Part shown: piece by piece, positions 50,069-58,284 of the stretch
Numbering within the stretch: position 1 is the stretch's first letter
Layout: every line of letters starts with the position of its first letter
IMG/VR virus record: IMGVR_UViG_3300031963_000003
Span: 169,564 to 233,563 of that record
Source of the DNA: a virus
Length of the DNA: 64,000 bases
Strand: one strand, 5' to 3'
The notes under the pieces: model-generated
What the model saw: the letters and a program-made list of their open reading frames with translations, nothing else
What the model was told of the DNA's origin: nothing
Databases searched by the model: none
Position numbers and translations under genes: made by a program

Positions 50069-50440
50069 CTAAAGAACCCCTTCTATTGAATGTCCCTTTT
50101 TGGTGAGGTTTTTACCTTTACGTTCATAGTTGTTGTAGCCAACCAAAAACAAATCGTCTTTGGTCCCTAACACCATCGAACCTTCAAGTTTCATTCCACC
50201 ATAAGTTACTTTCAGCTTACGCATAAAATCATTGAAAGAACGCTCAAGCTGTACACCAATCTTATCGGTAGGAGGAACTGGTGCATTTTCAATGTGATAA
50301 CGAGTACCAACACGAGAAAATTTAATTCCCACCATTTCCTTTTTCTCAAAGTTTGGTAAACTCTCATTAAGGCATTCACGAATTTCGTGCAAAGACTTCT
50401 TCAGAGAATTAGCCGTAGTCTTTCTTGGTTTTTTTATCAT
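50069..50440 (-). CDS. Hypothetical protein
   Basis: 123 aa, basic N-terminus (MIKKPRKTTANSLKKSLHEIR), then beta-rich KEMVGIKFSRVGTRYHIENAPVPPTDKIGVQLERSFNDFMRKLK. No family recognised. Single-gene cassette; its promoter is less canonical (TTACTTTTG-like -7). Confidence 0.65.
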   Translation of the reverse strand: MIKKPRKTTANSLKKSLHEIRECLNESLPNFEKKEMVGIKFSRVGTRYHIENAPVPPTDKIGVQLERSFNDFMRKLKVTYGGMKLEGSMVLGTKDDLFLVGYNNYERKGKNLTKKGHSIEGVL

Positions 50441-50643
50441 ATTCAAGTTTTTGAATTACAGTACAAAAGTAATAAGAATATTTTCGATAAACAACAAATA
50501 TTTTCACTTTGTTCAACTTTTTTGTCAAAACCTTATACAAAAAGTGTCTTTTTTATTGGATTACAAACATTTGTGTGTTGAAAACTCCGCCAAACAAAAT
50601 CTGGAGTCGTCTTCAGGATGTTACATCTTGTGAAATTTTGAGC

Positions 50644-50673
50644 AAAAAAAAGGGGTAACCTTTCGGTCACCCC
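50644..50673 (-). terminator. Intrinsic terminator
   Basis: GGGGTAACC/GGTCACCCC stem (one mismatch), minus-strand T run; ends the ParB-like gene. Confidence 0.9.
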
Positions 50674-50695
50674 AATCACTAACCCTAATCCAAAG

Positions 50696-51451
50696 TTAGA
50701 AACGAAGGTTCAACTTGTCCTCATTACGACGCTTGTAGTTGTAAATGTCTTCAATCATTTCCGCGTATGATTTTTTATCACCACACATATAGATTGAACT
50801 TGGACGAAGTTTTACTTTATGTAAAAATTCTTCAAACTTAAAATCGGGTTTCTTTTCCATAATGGTAAGAATAGTACGAACAAATACCGATTTGTTGTAA
50901 CCCTTTTCAAAGTAAGGTTTCAGTTGGAGTAGGTTATTCGCCCATTCTTTGGCGGTTTCCATATTACCAACAACAAACTTACCATCCGCAAAATCTTGTT
51001 TGTCACAATGACGAGTACCAGAATTTTGTAGTAACATAATTCTTTCGGTCAAAGAAAACATCGGAAACTCTTTTGAAAAATCTTCCAAAGTTTTGTAAGA
51101 TTTGTTTCCTTGTTCGGAAAAACCATGAATGTAATCTTTCTTACCCCACTCTTTCATGTTCTGGTTGAACTTACGTGCGGCTTCAAAGATACCTTTCGTG
51201 GTGTTGGGGATTGAGTTGTCTACAATAAAGTAGATACCTTTACCCGCTTCTTTTGCTGCGGTTAGTCGGTGTTGTCCGTCTACAACCACATACTGGGAGT
51301 TTACAATGATTGGAACGAGTTTTAATCCGTCCTTCTTCATCGAGTCTGTAATACGCTTAACGCGTGGAGAGTCTACCTCACGATTTACATTGTGAAGTTT
51401 GAACATACCCAAATTTTGGGTGAACTTTACTTGAACATTTTTTGTACTCAT
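50696..51451 (-). CDS. ParB-like nuclease-domain protein
   Basis: 251 aa. The ParB/Srx core is clear: SPRVKRITDSMKKDGLKLVPIIV followed by VVVDGQHRLTAAKEAG (DGQHR at residues 58-62). The C-terminal 150 residues are not the usual ParB helix-turn-helix and are unrecognised. Such phage proteins may bind DNA or act as nucleases or CTPases. Single-gene cassette. Confidence 0.82.
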   Translation of the reverse strand: MSTKNVQVKFTQNLGMFKLHNVNREVDSPRVKRITDSMKKDGLKLVPIIVNSQYVVVDGQHRLTAAKEAGKGIYFIVDNSIPNTTKGIFEAARKFNQNMKEWGKKDYIHGFSEQGNKSYKTLEDFSKEFPMFSLTERIMLLQNSGTRHCDKQDFADGKFVVGNMETAKEWANNLLQLKPYFEKGYNKSVFVRTILTIMEKKPDFKFEEFLHKVKLRPSSIYMCGDKKSYAEMIEDIYNYKRRNEDKLNLRF

Positions 51452-51490
51452 TTTCGTTTCTAATTTTAGATTAAAGATTTAATGTGGGTA

Positions 51491-51522
51491 CAAAGATATA
51501 ATAGTTTTTCTTTTTTTCCAAA
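51491..51522 (-). promoter_or_regulatory. Minus-strand promoter
   Basis: -7 TATATCTTTG at 51491-51500 and -33 TTTGG at 51518-51522. Confidence 0.85.
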
Positions 51523-51711
51523 TTTTTTTTAAAGTTTTTTCAAAAAAGTTTTTCCACATACATCTTTGACTTTGTGTATGACAAACATACTAAAACTTTT
51601 AAGGATATTCACCAAGAATACTAGTATTTCTTGCCAAACAAAATCGTCCAGCCGTCGTCCAGTTTTCCCCCTGGCGTATGTTAAAACGAAGATTTTCAGT
51701 ATTTTAGAAAC

Positions 51712-51739
51712 AAAAAAAGGGATTCCGAAGAACCCCTTT
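51712..51739 (-). terminator. Probable intrinsic terminator
   Basis: AAAGGG and CCCCTTT stem (51716-51721, 51733-51739) with minus-strand T run; it lies 86 nt beyond the stop of the 83-aa gene. Confidence 0.7.
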
Positions 51740-51824
51740 AGTGTGTCAAACCAAACACAAATTACAACTATGAAATGTAATCCAATAAAAAGTTACACAT
51801 CATATTTTACATTGTCAAGTGTTT

Positions 51825-52076
51825 TTAGATTACAGGTAATACATCAAGTTCTTTACCTTTTTCTTGGTAGAACAAACTTCCACCATCATTTCCCTCATCA
51901 TCCATAGAAGGAATACATAGTGTTCCGTTGTCCAACTCAATACAAATTGGTCTCTTGTACCAACCCATAAGTTCCATTTCCTCATCGGTAAGATAACGAA
52001 CTGATTTGATAACTCGTCCCTTTAGGACTTTCTCACTTTGATTTACCCAATGGGTAGTTATTTCTTGATTTGTCAT
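51825..52076 (-). CDS. Conserved small phage protein
   Basis: 83 aa. IKSVRYLTDEEMELMGWYKRPICIELDNGTLCIPSMDDEGNDGGSLF is a block I recall from many phage hypothetical proteins. Function unknown. A -7 TATACCTTTG box lies at 52092-52101. Confidence 0.72.
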   Translation of the reverse strand: MTNQEITTHWVNQSEKVLKGRVIKSVRYLTDEEMELMGWYKRPICIELDNGTLCIPSMDDEGNDGGSLFYQEKGKELDVLPVI

Positions 52077-52149
52077 ACGAATGGTTTTTTACAAAGGTAT
52101 AAAGATTATTTCTTTTTACAAGTTATTTTTGCCAATCAATATTCACTGT

Positions 52150-52470
52150 TCACCATGTCTTCGGGTATCTTTCCAAAATATCTTGGGGATAGAGAACACC
52201 ATTACCATTAAGTAATACATCCTCCCACCAACGAATACCAATTTGTAAACGGGGTACTGCGAATTTTGGAATGTCATCTTGATGGACTCTAAAGAACACA
52301 TCGTTTCTTCCACCCGTTTCAGGTTCGCCTGGTGTAGGTAGTGTTTCTACTTCCTCACAATATTTTGCACGAACACCGAATTCTTGTTTTAACCACTTTT
52401 CGAATTCCTTAATGTTGGACTTACCGATAAGAGTTGCGGGCCAAACACAAACTTGACTGAAATTTTTCAT
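52150..52470 (-). CDS. Hypothetical protein
   Basis: 106 aa; IKEFEKWLKQEFGVRAKYCEEVETLP and GRNDVFFRVHQDDIPKFAVPRLQIGIRWWEDVL. Last gene of a three-gene operon starting at 52898. No family recognised. Confidence 0.65.
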   Translation of the reverse strand: MKNFSQVCVWPATLIGKSNIKEFEKWLKQEFGVRAKYCEEVETLPTPGEPETGGRNDVFFRVHQDDIPKFAVPRLQIGIRWWEDVLLNGNGVLYPQDILERYPKTW

Positions 52471-52471
52471 G

Positions 52472-52675
52472 TTACAAATAATTTAATTGACAATAATCCT
52501 CAAGGTCAACTAATGGTATGCGACCATATTTTACGGAAGAATAATACCCTTGAGTTTCGTACCCTTTCTTCCATTGTTCGAACGCCTTACACGCCGCTCT
52601 GTGCGACTTGTAGTAAGGTACATCCCTTTCGAGTGTGAACCCATCAGGGGATAAAATTTGAATTTTCTGTGCCAT
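52472..52675 (-). CDS. Small hypothetical protein
   Basis: 67 aa; basic and aromatic (YYKSHRAACKAFEQWKKGYETQGYYSSVKYGRIPL), a pattern common to small phage proteins. Spaced 1 and 4 nt from its neighbours. Confidence 0.65.
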   Translation of the reverse strand: MAQKIQILSPDGFTLERDVPYYKSHRAACKAFEQWKKGYETQGYYSSVKYGRIPLVDLEDYCQLNYL

Positions 52676-52679
52676 ATGA

Positions 52680-52898
52680 TTAACGATAAAGAGTTACATA
52701 GTCACCGAAATACTTTTCAATCACGCCAATCAAATTCTCATAATCCCCACTCATCATCTCCTCTTGAATTTTCTTGGAGTCCAAACCGAGTTGTTTCGCC
52801 CATTTTGAGGCGAGACCAATAAGAACGAACGCGTTCCCATCAGGTCCTGTGAGGTCAATCTCAATACCTCCTTGTTTTTCATCAATAGATTTTATCAT
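52680..52898 (-). CDS. Small hypothetical protein
   Basis: 72 aa with IDLTGPDGNAFVLIGLASKWAKQLGLDSKKIQEEM; resembles small phage proteins whose function is unknown. First gene of the operon. Confidence 0.68.
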   Translation of the reverse strand: MIKSIDEKQGGIEIDLTGPDGNAFVLIGLASKWAKQLGLDSKKIQEEMMSGDYENLIGVIEKYFGDYVTLYR

Positions 52899-52918
52899 TG
52901 TCTTGTCGTTTTATAATA

Positions 52919-52950
52919 CAAATATAAATCAGTAATTAATATAATCCAAA
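52919..52950 (-). promoter_or_regulatory. Minus-strand promoter
   Basis: -7 TATATTTG at 52919-52926, -33 TTTGG at 52946-52950, GCCAATCTAATTT upstream (52970-52982). Confidence 0.87.
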
Positions 52951-53014
52951 TATTTTTTTATTTTTCTTGCCAATCTAATTTCCGTCCTGAACCGTGACTC
53001 AGAGTCCTGAGAAA

Positions 53015-53037
53015 TAAAAAAACCCCTTTCGGGGTTT
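53015..53037 (-). terminator. Intrinsic terminator
   Basis: AAACCCC/GGGGTTT perfect stem, TTTC loop, minus-strand T run. Confidence 0.92.
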
Positions 53038-53040
53038 CTC

Positions 53041-53448
53041 TTACGAGGTGTACTTGTTATAGAACACTTCCATTCGTTCCATTACCACATCTAAACTCCA
53101 ACCACTTGTGTCTTGGTCGTTCCAATGAAAGTAACCCATTTGAAATTTCTCAACACAATTAGGTATTGATTTATCGTGTACGAACTCGGGGCAACCACCA
53201 TCAACAAAATCATCTTGGTAGTTACCACGATACTCAATTACGATATCCTTACCATTGAACTTTTTGGTGTAAGTTACTTTTTGAGTATACTTTTTGGTTT
53301 GAACTTTACCCTTTCGTGTCCAACCATGTTCGGACATAAAAACATCCATTTGTTGGTTAACACTTTCTTTTATCTTAGAAAGTTCATTCTCTTTTTCCTC
53401 TTTTTGTTTTTTCAAGAAGGAATAATAATCTTTAATTGTCGTGTACAT
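53041..53448 (-). CDS. Hypothetical protein
   Basis: 135 aa. Coiled-coil N-terminus (KKQKEEKENELSKIKESVNQQ) followed by a beta domain. Single-gene cassette. No family recognised. Confidence 0.65.
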   Translation of the reverse strand: MYTTIKDYYSFLKKQKEEKENELSKIKESVNQQMDVFMSEHGWTRKGKVQTKKYTQKVTYTKKFNGKDIVIEYRGNYQDDFVDGGCPEFVHDKSIPNCVEKFQMGYFHWNDQDTSGWSLDVVMERMEVFYNKYTS

Positions 53449-53469
53449 ATGTTTATTAATTTAACACCA

Positions 53470-53501
53470 CAAATATAAAAGTATATAGAATATAATCCAA
53501 T
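53470..53501 (-). promoter_or_regulatory. Minus-strand promoter
   Basis: -7 TATATTTG at 53470-53477 and ATTGG in place of TTTGG at 53497-53501. Confidence 0.78.
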
Positions 53502-53622
53502 AATTTTTTTATTTTTTTTGCCAAACAATTTGGTGGATTCCAGGTCCCCGCAGCAGGAAACCAGTAAAACCAGAAGCAATGACTAGAAAAAACCAGTTGT
53601 GCAACAGCAGCAACCAGCCCTT

Positions 53623-53684
53623 GATTTTGGTTGGCGAACCCAAACCATTGATTTTATTGGGTTTACAGAATGCCAAACAAAATC
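53623..53684. repeat. Inverted element pair, unit 3
   Basis: GATTTTGGTTGGC (53623-53635) faces GCCAAACAAAATC (53672-53684), 11 of 13 pairs match. Inside, AACCCAA and TTGGGTT form a second nested stem around TTGATTTTA. Confidence 0.88.
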
Positions 53685-53722
53685 ACGAACAGCAGCGCAA
53701 CCAGCAGCAACTTCGGAGCAAT

Positions 53723-53752
53723 AAAAAACCCCCACCTTTTGAGTGAGGGTTT
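53723..53752 (-). terminator. Intrinsic terminator
   Basis: AACCCCCAC and GTGAGGGTT stem with minus-strand T run; ends the four-gene operon from 55812. Confidence 0.88.
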
Positions 53753-53773
53753 TAACCAATAAAAATGAAACAA

Positions 53774-54463
53774 CTAACTCTCTGCGACCAATAGTTTTCG
53801 GTATTCTTTTTCGGTCAAGTGTCTAACCGAACCACTTTCACACTTCTTTTTCTTCTTAATAAGAACACAATCACCTTGCCGAACAATTTTCTCAATTCCA
53901 CCTTCTTTAATGTCTGTTTGAATTGTCCACGCGATTGCTTGAATAGGGGTAATCTTTTCACCAAAGTTCTCACTACTACTCAACCATTTGTCTTTGTTGT
54001 TAGTACGATAAACACTTTGTGCGTCCACCCAAATAAAATACTCCCTATCAGTTGAGGTGTCCTTACACTTTACAAAGTGAACATTATCTGGTCTACGCCA
54101 ACCAAATTCTGCACCTTCACCCCAAACATTTCCTTTTACTTCATAAAGTTCGTAGGTGTCCTCAAAGTTTTTCTTAATGAGTTCACCATTCTCACCAACC
54201 CAAAATGTTTCTTTTGAAATCGTTTCGGACTTAATAAGTGTGGGGTTCACTTCTTTGTAAATGTTTTCCAAACCCAAACAACCTACGGCGATACGCCTCT
54301 GTTCAATGTTTTGAATTTCGGTTGTAATTTCTTTGAAAGTAATAGGAACAATATCTTCCCAAATATCTTCCAAACCATTAAAGGGTGTATTACGATATTT
54401 TGTTTTTAATAAACGACAACCAATGTTGTAGTCAAAACGAGTGTTTTCAATTATGATTTTCAT
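53774..54463 (-). CDS. Hypothetical protein
   Basis: 229 aa. NIEQRRIAVGCLGLENIYKEV, ETFWVGENGELI and VRQGDCVLIKKKKKCE are recognisable conserved-looking blocks, but I cannot name the family with certainty. Last gene of the operon. Confidence 0.65.
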   Translation of the reverse strand: MKIIIENTRFDYNIGCRLLKTKYRNTPFNGLEDIWEDIVPITFKEITTEIQNIEQRRIAVGCLGLENIYKEVNPTLIKSETISKETFWVGENGELIKKNFEDTYELYEVKGNVWGEGAEFGWRRPDNVHFVKCKDTSTDREYFIWVDAQSVYRTNNKDKWLSSSENFGEKITPIQAIAWTIQTDIKEGGIEKIVRQGDCVLIKKKKKCESGSVRHLTEKEYRKLLVAES

Positions 54464-54483
54464 TTCTTTTACTTTTTAATTGT

Positions 54484-55137
54484 TTACATATCACTTTCAG
54501 TCAATACCAAAAATTGTCTTGTTAGTGAAACGAATAATGTGTTATCTACAATTTTAGGTAATACATCACTATCCACTTCTTCTGTGTTGAATTGAAACCA
54601 ATCCTCTTGTTCGCCGTCTGCGTTTTCAAATTCGTGGTTCTCAACAACATCAGTAATCTTTTCCAATAATGTATCAGAAATCTGTTCTTCCTCATCATTG
54701 AGAATACAATCACCTTTGTAGTTAATTGAACTTCCGTCTTGACTGCCAACCAAATTAAGGACTTTGGTTCTAATAAACTCAACCTCTTTTTCTGTGAGTT
54801 CAACAACAACTTCTTCTGTAAAACTCTCTGACCATTCCGCCTGTGCAGATTTGTAATACGAGAAAGTGGGGTTTTCCTCATCATCTTCATCAAGTGTAAT
54901 CTCAACACTTCCAAATTCACCAATGTAGTGTCCGTCAGAGTTCACATAAAATTCTACTCTACGGAAAACATCATCATCAAAGAAACTATCAAGTTCACCA
55001 CTCTCAACATCTTTGTTTTCTGAATTGTAAAAATTAAAGTGATAATCATTCATACTATCACCACCACAACTAAATTCCATAGTTGCGCTTGTAATACCTA
55101 ACTCTTTCCAGAGTGCGATTGCTTCATTAGTTTGCAT
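54484..55137 (-). CDS. Acidic hypothetical protein
   Basis: 217 aa, strongly acidic. MEFSCGGDSMNDYHFNFYNSE near the N-terminus resembles a family of unknown function seen in phages. Overlaps the DUF6915-like gene by 11 nt. Confidence 0.65.
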   Translation of the reverse strand: MQTNEAIALWKELGITSATMEFSCGGDSMNDYHFNFYNSENKDVESGELDSFFDDDVFRRVEFYVNSDGHYIGEFGSVEITLDEDDEENPTFSYYKSAQAEWSESFTEEVVVELTEKEVEFIRTKVLNLVGSQDGSSINYKGDCILNDEEEQISDTLLEKITDVVENHEFENADGEQEDWFQFNTEEVDSDVLPKIVDNTLFVSLTRQFLVLTESDM

Positions 55138-55531
55138 ATTCGTGGATTTTTTGGTTTAATTGTTTAACTACTTCGTACGCTTCGGGGTTGTCTAAATCTT
55201 TTACCCCATTACACATCCAGGGTTGAACCTCTAAATGTTTAAGGTAATCTTGTGGGGTTGGAACGAACTTCATTCTAAAATCTTCTGCGATATGTAACAT
55301 CGCAATATCAACAACATCAACTGACTTACCATCACTATTAGTAATGTTGTAACCGAAGATTTTTGGAATGATAGTGTATGCGAACCAAGTGTTGTGGGTG
55401 AGTAACCGAGAACTATTATTGTTCATTGTCGCTTTCGGACTATCAATAAGTTCGTGGATAGGTAAATAATCTTCTACCTTACCACCCCAACGCTTGACGC
55501 TGCTCTTTGAGTGAATTAGTGGGTTCGCCAT
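55127..55531 (-). CDS. DUF6915-like protein
   Basis: 134 aa. HSKSSVKRWGGKVEDYLPIHELIDSPKA, then LLTHNTWFAYTIIPKIFGYNITNSDGKSVDVVDIAMLHIAEDF and VPTPQDYL, the layout of DUF6915 in phages and bacteria (function unknown). ATG 55531 is used, 2 nt after the upstream stop, over a longer TTG start. Confidence 0.78.
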   Translation of the reverse strand: MANPLIHSKSSVKRWGGKVEDYLPIHELIDSPKATMNNNSSRLLTHNTWFAYTIIPKIFGYNITNSDGKSVDVVDIAMLHIAEDFRMKFVPTPQDYLKHLEVQPWMCNGVKDLDNPEAYEVVKQLNQKIHEYAN

Positions 55532-55533
55532 AG

Positions 55534-55812
55534 TTAATCCCAAATTTGAGTGATAGTACCTTCAAACGGATTGTACTCAACTTGTTTTCCCATAACCCAA
55601 TCACCTTGCTCAACTTTGAGTGGTTTGTGTTCGTTTGAGAAACTTCCATCGGGTTGTTCGTGTCTTAATACACTATCCTTTCTAACTTCAACTTCTGCGA
55701 AATCTGTTTGTGTTTCATCAACAATGAAATCACCATACAGAGTGTGCTGGTTAACACCCTCACCCTTTAAGAGTGTGTGTTTTTTCTTCGGAGTTACTTT
55801 CTTGTTTTTCAT
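55534..55812 (-). CDS. Hypothetical protein
   Basis: 92 aa; basic N-terminus then beta-rich GVNQHTLYGDFIVDETQTDF and VRKDSVLRHEQPDG. First gene of a four-gene operon. Confidence 0.65.
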   Translation of the reverse strand: MKNKKVTPKKKHTLLKGEGVNQHTLYGDFIVDETQTDFAEVEVRKDSVLRHEQPDGSFSNEHKPLKVEQGDWVMGKQVEYNPFEGTITQIWD

Positions 55813-55832
55813 TTTTAGATTGTTTTATGGTA

Positions 55833-55864
55833 CAAATATAAATCTATTTTTTGTATAAGTGAAT
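55833..55864 (-). promoter_or_regulatory. Minus-strand promoter, weak -33
   Basis: -7 TATATTTG at 55833-55840; the -33 region lacks TTTGG. A GCCAAACAAAAAT element follows at 55883-55895. Confidence 0.7.
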
Positions 55865-55888
55865 TTTTTTTTTATTTTTTTCGCCAAA

Positions 55889-55913
55889 CAAAAATCACCC
55901 GTGAAGGTGATTT
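55889..55913 (-). terminator. Intrinsic terminator
   Basis: AAATCACC/GGTGATTT stem overlapping the upstream element of the neighbouring promoter; short T run on the minus strand. Confidence 0.75.
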
Positions 55914-55915
55914 CG

Positions 55916-56137
55916 TCATTCGTTTCGTACAATATCTAATAGGTCATTCACAATTTCTTTTTTGGTTAATGAAAGAAGTTGATTACCTCTGAACGACAAC
56001 AACTTAAAGGTATTCATTCCTTTAATACCTTTTTCACCCTCTACATAGTAATCCATTTTCCACTTACCCAAATACTTAACATTCCCTATGTGTTTTACAT
56101 AGTAGACATTACCGATAGTTAGTTTTTCTAAAACCAT
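55916..56137 (-). CDS. Small hypothetical protein
   Basis: 73 aa, beta-rich (KLTIGNVYYVKHIGNVKYLGKWKMDYYVEGEKGIKGMNTF), SH3-like in appearance. ATG 56137 chosen because the longer frame enters the promoter. Single-gene cassette. Confidence 0.65.
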   Translation of the reverse strand: MVLEKLTIGNVYYVKHIGNVKYLGKWKMDYYVEGEKGIKGMNTFKLLSFRGNQLLSLTKKEIVNDLLDIVRNE

Positions 56138-56155
56138 ATAAATTAATTTAGAACA

Positions 56156-56187
56156 CAAATATAAATCTATATTTTGTATAATCCAAA
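56156..56187 (-). promoter_or_regulatory. Minus-strand promoter
   Basis: -7 TATATTTG at 56156-56163 and -33 TTTGG at 56183-56187, GCCAAACAAAAG upstream. Confidence 0.87.
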
Positions 56188-56259
56188 TTTATTTTTATAT
56201 TTCTTGCCAAACAAAAGTTATCCTGTGCTGCATCATCACCATCTTGGATACTTATTATT

Positions 56260-56391
56260 ATGATAGAAGGGATACTTTATACATTAGGAGTTGAGTTCGT
56301 ATTAGTCATTATATTGTTTTGTTATGAGTTAAGAAGACAACTAAAAGAAGATTATCAAGAGAAACCATTTAGATTCTGGGAAGATACATGA
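56260..56391 (+). CDS. Plus-strand membrane microprotein
   Basis: 43 aa: one membrane segment (residues 5-23) and a charged tail (RRQLKEDYQEKPFRFWEDT). It is the only plausible plus-strand gene in the right half, lying in a spacer between two minus-strand cassettes. A clear -7 box is not visible upstream, so expression is uncertain. Confidence 0.5.
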   Translation: MIEGILYTLGVEFVLVIILFCYELRRQLKEDYQEKPFRFWEDT

Positions 56392-56417
56392 ACATCTCCT
56401 GGTTGCGCGCAGCCCTC

Positions 56418-56481
56418 GATTTTGGTTGGCTCGAACCCAAAGTATTGATTTTATTGGGTTTAGAGTTTGCCAAACAATTTT
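56418..56481. repeat. Inverted element pair, unit 4
   Basis: GATTTTGGTTGGC (56418-56430) faces GCCAAACAATTTT (56469-56481); nested AACCCAA/TTGGGTT around ATTGATTTTA as in unit 3. Confidence 0.85.
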
Positions 56482-56519
56482 CACTGTTTGCGCGTAGCTC
56501 ACCATCAACTTTGGAGCAA

Positions 56520-56546
56520 TAAAAAACCCCACATTTCTGTGGGGTT
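56520..56546 (-). terminator. Intrinsic terminator
   Basis: AACCCCACA/TGTGGGGTT perfect stem, minus-strand T run. Confidence 0.92.
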
Positions 56547-56572
56547 CTTATTAATTGAGTACCTAACCAATC

Positions 56573-57427
56573 TTAAACCAACTCAACCAATTCTTTGAAA
56601 ATTTGACGTTCCCTTTGTCCATAGGTTCCAAACATCTTGTTTTCAGAGTTATCACCTTTACTTAAGGAATGTGTGGTGTACTTAGTAACCCCACTGAACA
56701 ATCCCCAAAGGTTATCACCTTTCTCTTTTACTTCACCATTAAGGTCTACGTAGAAACGAGAAAGACGATTACGAGTCACGGTCGACACATCTTTGTCACT
56801 ATTCAAATCAACATCTTTCATGATATTGAACAATGTACGTGTAACCCAATCCTCTTGTTTCTTGGTCATCTTCGTTTCAGAAAGTTTCTTAATGTCTTCG
56901 AACATTTCTTTTTCTTCCACGAGTACCCCCTCCAAACCACGACAGATATCATCGATTCTCATCTCCATGTTTTTGGTGTGACGAATTTTCGCATTCAAGT
57001 TACGGAACGCTGCGAAGAATGAATTCTGACAACTGATTGTAATATTACTTGGACCGAATGCCAAACTAGTTGACCCATCGAAGGAATTCACACCAGTGAT
57101 GAAACCCTCAACTCTGTCATTGCCCAATTTCAAATCATTTGATTTCAATTGAAGGTATACTTTCTCACCCCCACCAAAGTAACCACCTTTGTGAATTGGT
57201 AAACCAACCTGTTGAGATACCTTGTCTAGTAAATCAACCATCTGATGATTTTGATAAGGAAAGTAACCATCACCATGTACAGACAAAACAGTGTTTGTGT
57301 CCTCACGGATGATTGCTTTACTCTTAGGAACAATGATACCACTTTCTGTAGTGATACTTTCTTCTCTTACGGTCCAATTTAGGCCGACTTTGTTGAGAAC
57401 TTGCTGTGTGCGATTTTCTTGTGACAT
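56573..57427 (-). CDS. DUF932 (phage/plasmid-like TIGR03299) protein
   Basis: 284 aa. KAIIREDTNTVLSVHGDGYFPYQNHQMVDLLDKV, then ISCQNSFFAAFRN and the C-terminal YTTHSLSKGDNSENKMFGTYGQRERQIFKELVEL fit DUF932, a family common on phages and plasmids with unknown function. The start at 57427 avoids the promoter. Single-gene cassette. Confidence 0.85.
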   Translation of the reverse strand: MSQENRTQQVLNKVGLNWTVREESITTESGIIVPKSKAIIREDTNTVLSVHGDGYFPYQNHQMVDLLDKVSQQVGLPIHKGGYFGGGEKVYLQLKSNDLKLGNDRVEGFITGVNSFDGSTSLAFGPSNITISCQNSFFAAFRNLNAKIRHTKNMEMRIDDICRGLEGVLVEEKEMFEDIKKLSETKMTKKQEDWVTRTLFNIMKDVDLNSDKDVSTVTRNRLSRFYVDLNGEVKEKGDNLWGLFSGVTKYTTHSLSKGDNSENKMFGTYGQRERQIFKELVELV

Positions 57428-57449
57428 ATGGATGTTTTTTAATTTGATA

Positions 57450-57481
57450 CAAATGTAATACACTTTTCATTATAATCCAAA
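57450..57481 (-). promoter_or_regulatory. Minus-strand promoter
   Basis: -7 TACATTTG at 57450-57457 and -33 TTTGG at 57477-57481. Confidence 0.83.
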
Positions 57482-57531
57482 TAAATCTTTATTTTTTTTT
57501 TCTGACCCCAGAATTCACCGTACCATCTCAG

Positions 57532-57571
57532 AAATTGGTTGGCATCTGTCATACACCCGCCAAACTAAATT
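57532..57571. repeat. Inverted element pair, unit 5
   Basis: AAATTGGTTGGC (57532-57543) faces GCCAAACTAAATT (57559-57571) with a 15-nt centre containing TGTCATAC. Confidence 0.83.
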
Positions 57572-57610
57572 GAACACGGGATTTGCCGGCGACGAATTTT
57601 TTTAGCAAAC

Positions 57611-57638
57611 AAAAAACCCCCACATTTCTGTGAGGGTT
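57611..57638 (-). terminator. Intrinsic terminator
   Basis: AACCCCCACA/TGTGAGGGTT stem with minus-strand T run. Confidence 0.9.
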
Positions 57639-57689
57639 CCTTAACCAAATAAAACTAATCTATGAACGACAAATCAAGTGTATTACACT

Positions 57690-57830
57690 TTAACCAAATA
57701 TAGGAATTAAAACAAACATTGTCAATAGGAAAAACATAAGTATTACAATGCCACCCAAAATTCCATCCCAAAATTCCTTTCGGTCTTCTTGGTAAACTTC
57801 TTTGAAAGTTGAAAACATTTCCTTTAACAT
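57690..57830 (-). CDS. Small membrane protein
   Basis: 46 aa: acidic/basic N-terminal half and one C-terminal hydrophobic helix (GGIVILMFFLLTMFVLIPIFG), a tail-anchored layout. ATG 57830 follows the upstream stop by 1 nt; the longer frame overlaps that gene and is rejected. Confidence 0.6.
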   Translation of the reverse strand: MLKEMFSTFKEVYQEDRKEFWDGILGGIVILMFFLLTMFVLIPIFG

Positions 57831-57831
57831 A

Positions 57832-58191
57832 TCAATAATTGTTTTGATTATCGTAGTTGTCTCGGTAAACTCTTTTACGAGGTTGGTTGGTTCGTTGACC
57901 ATTCCAATGGCGGTCTCCATTACCACCATTTTCGTAGTATGAGTTATTAATCATTTCATCAACCGATGGAACTTCAAAGTCCATATCACAACTTCCATTC
58001 ATCATCTTCCACTGAATTTCATAAATGGTTTTAATGTCTTCTTCAACATTGACATATGTACCATCTATGTATTCAATCTTCGTTGCTATCTTGTCGTTTC
58101 TTTTATCCAAGATACTAAAAATGTTTTTGACATTTTGTAGATTGACAAGTGTTGGGGTTCCTTTACCTTGATAAGTGAGTTTAATTAACAT
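57832..58191 (-). CDS. Hypothetical protein
   Basis: 119 aa; an N-terminal beta domain (MLIKLTYQGKGTPTLVNLQNVKNIFSI) and an Asn/Arg/Gly-rich, probably disordered C-terminus. First gene of a two-gene cassette. Confidence 0.65.
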   Translation of the reverse strand: MLIKLTYQGKGTPTLVNLQNVKNIFSILDKRNDKIATKIEYIDGTYVNVEEDIKTIYEIQWKMMNGSCDMDFEVPSVDEMINNSYYENGGNGDRHWNGQRTNQPRKRVYRDNYDNQNNY

Positions 58192-58214
58192 TTTTTGTTT
58201 TTTTAATTATTGGA

Positions 58215-58247
58215 CAAATATACAAATGAATTTTTGGAATATACAAA
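58215..58247 (-). promoter_or_regulatory. Minus-strand promoter, weak -33
   Basis: -7 TATATTTG at 58215-58222; -33 degenerate. GCCAATCAAAATC element at 58255-58267. Confidence 0.7.
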
Positions 58248-58284
58248 CGATTGTGCCAATCAAAATCGGCGGTTCACCATCTCC

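Larger units (their letters stand above)
51452..51824. other. Spacer without a gene
   Basis: Contains the promoter of the ParB-like gene (51491-51522), a GCCAAACAAAATC element (51634-51646) and a terminator for the next gene (51712-51739). I see no convincing coding frame; an 80-nt AT-rich stretch after the terminator holds nothing recognisable. Confidence 0.7.
53449..53773. other. Spacer without a gene
   Basis: Holds a promoter (53470-53501), a GCCAAACAATTT element (53520-53531), a CAG-rich stretch with several CCAG repeats, inverted pair unit 3 and a terminator. No coding frame is convincing on either strand. Confidence 0.75.
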
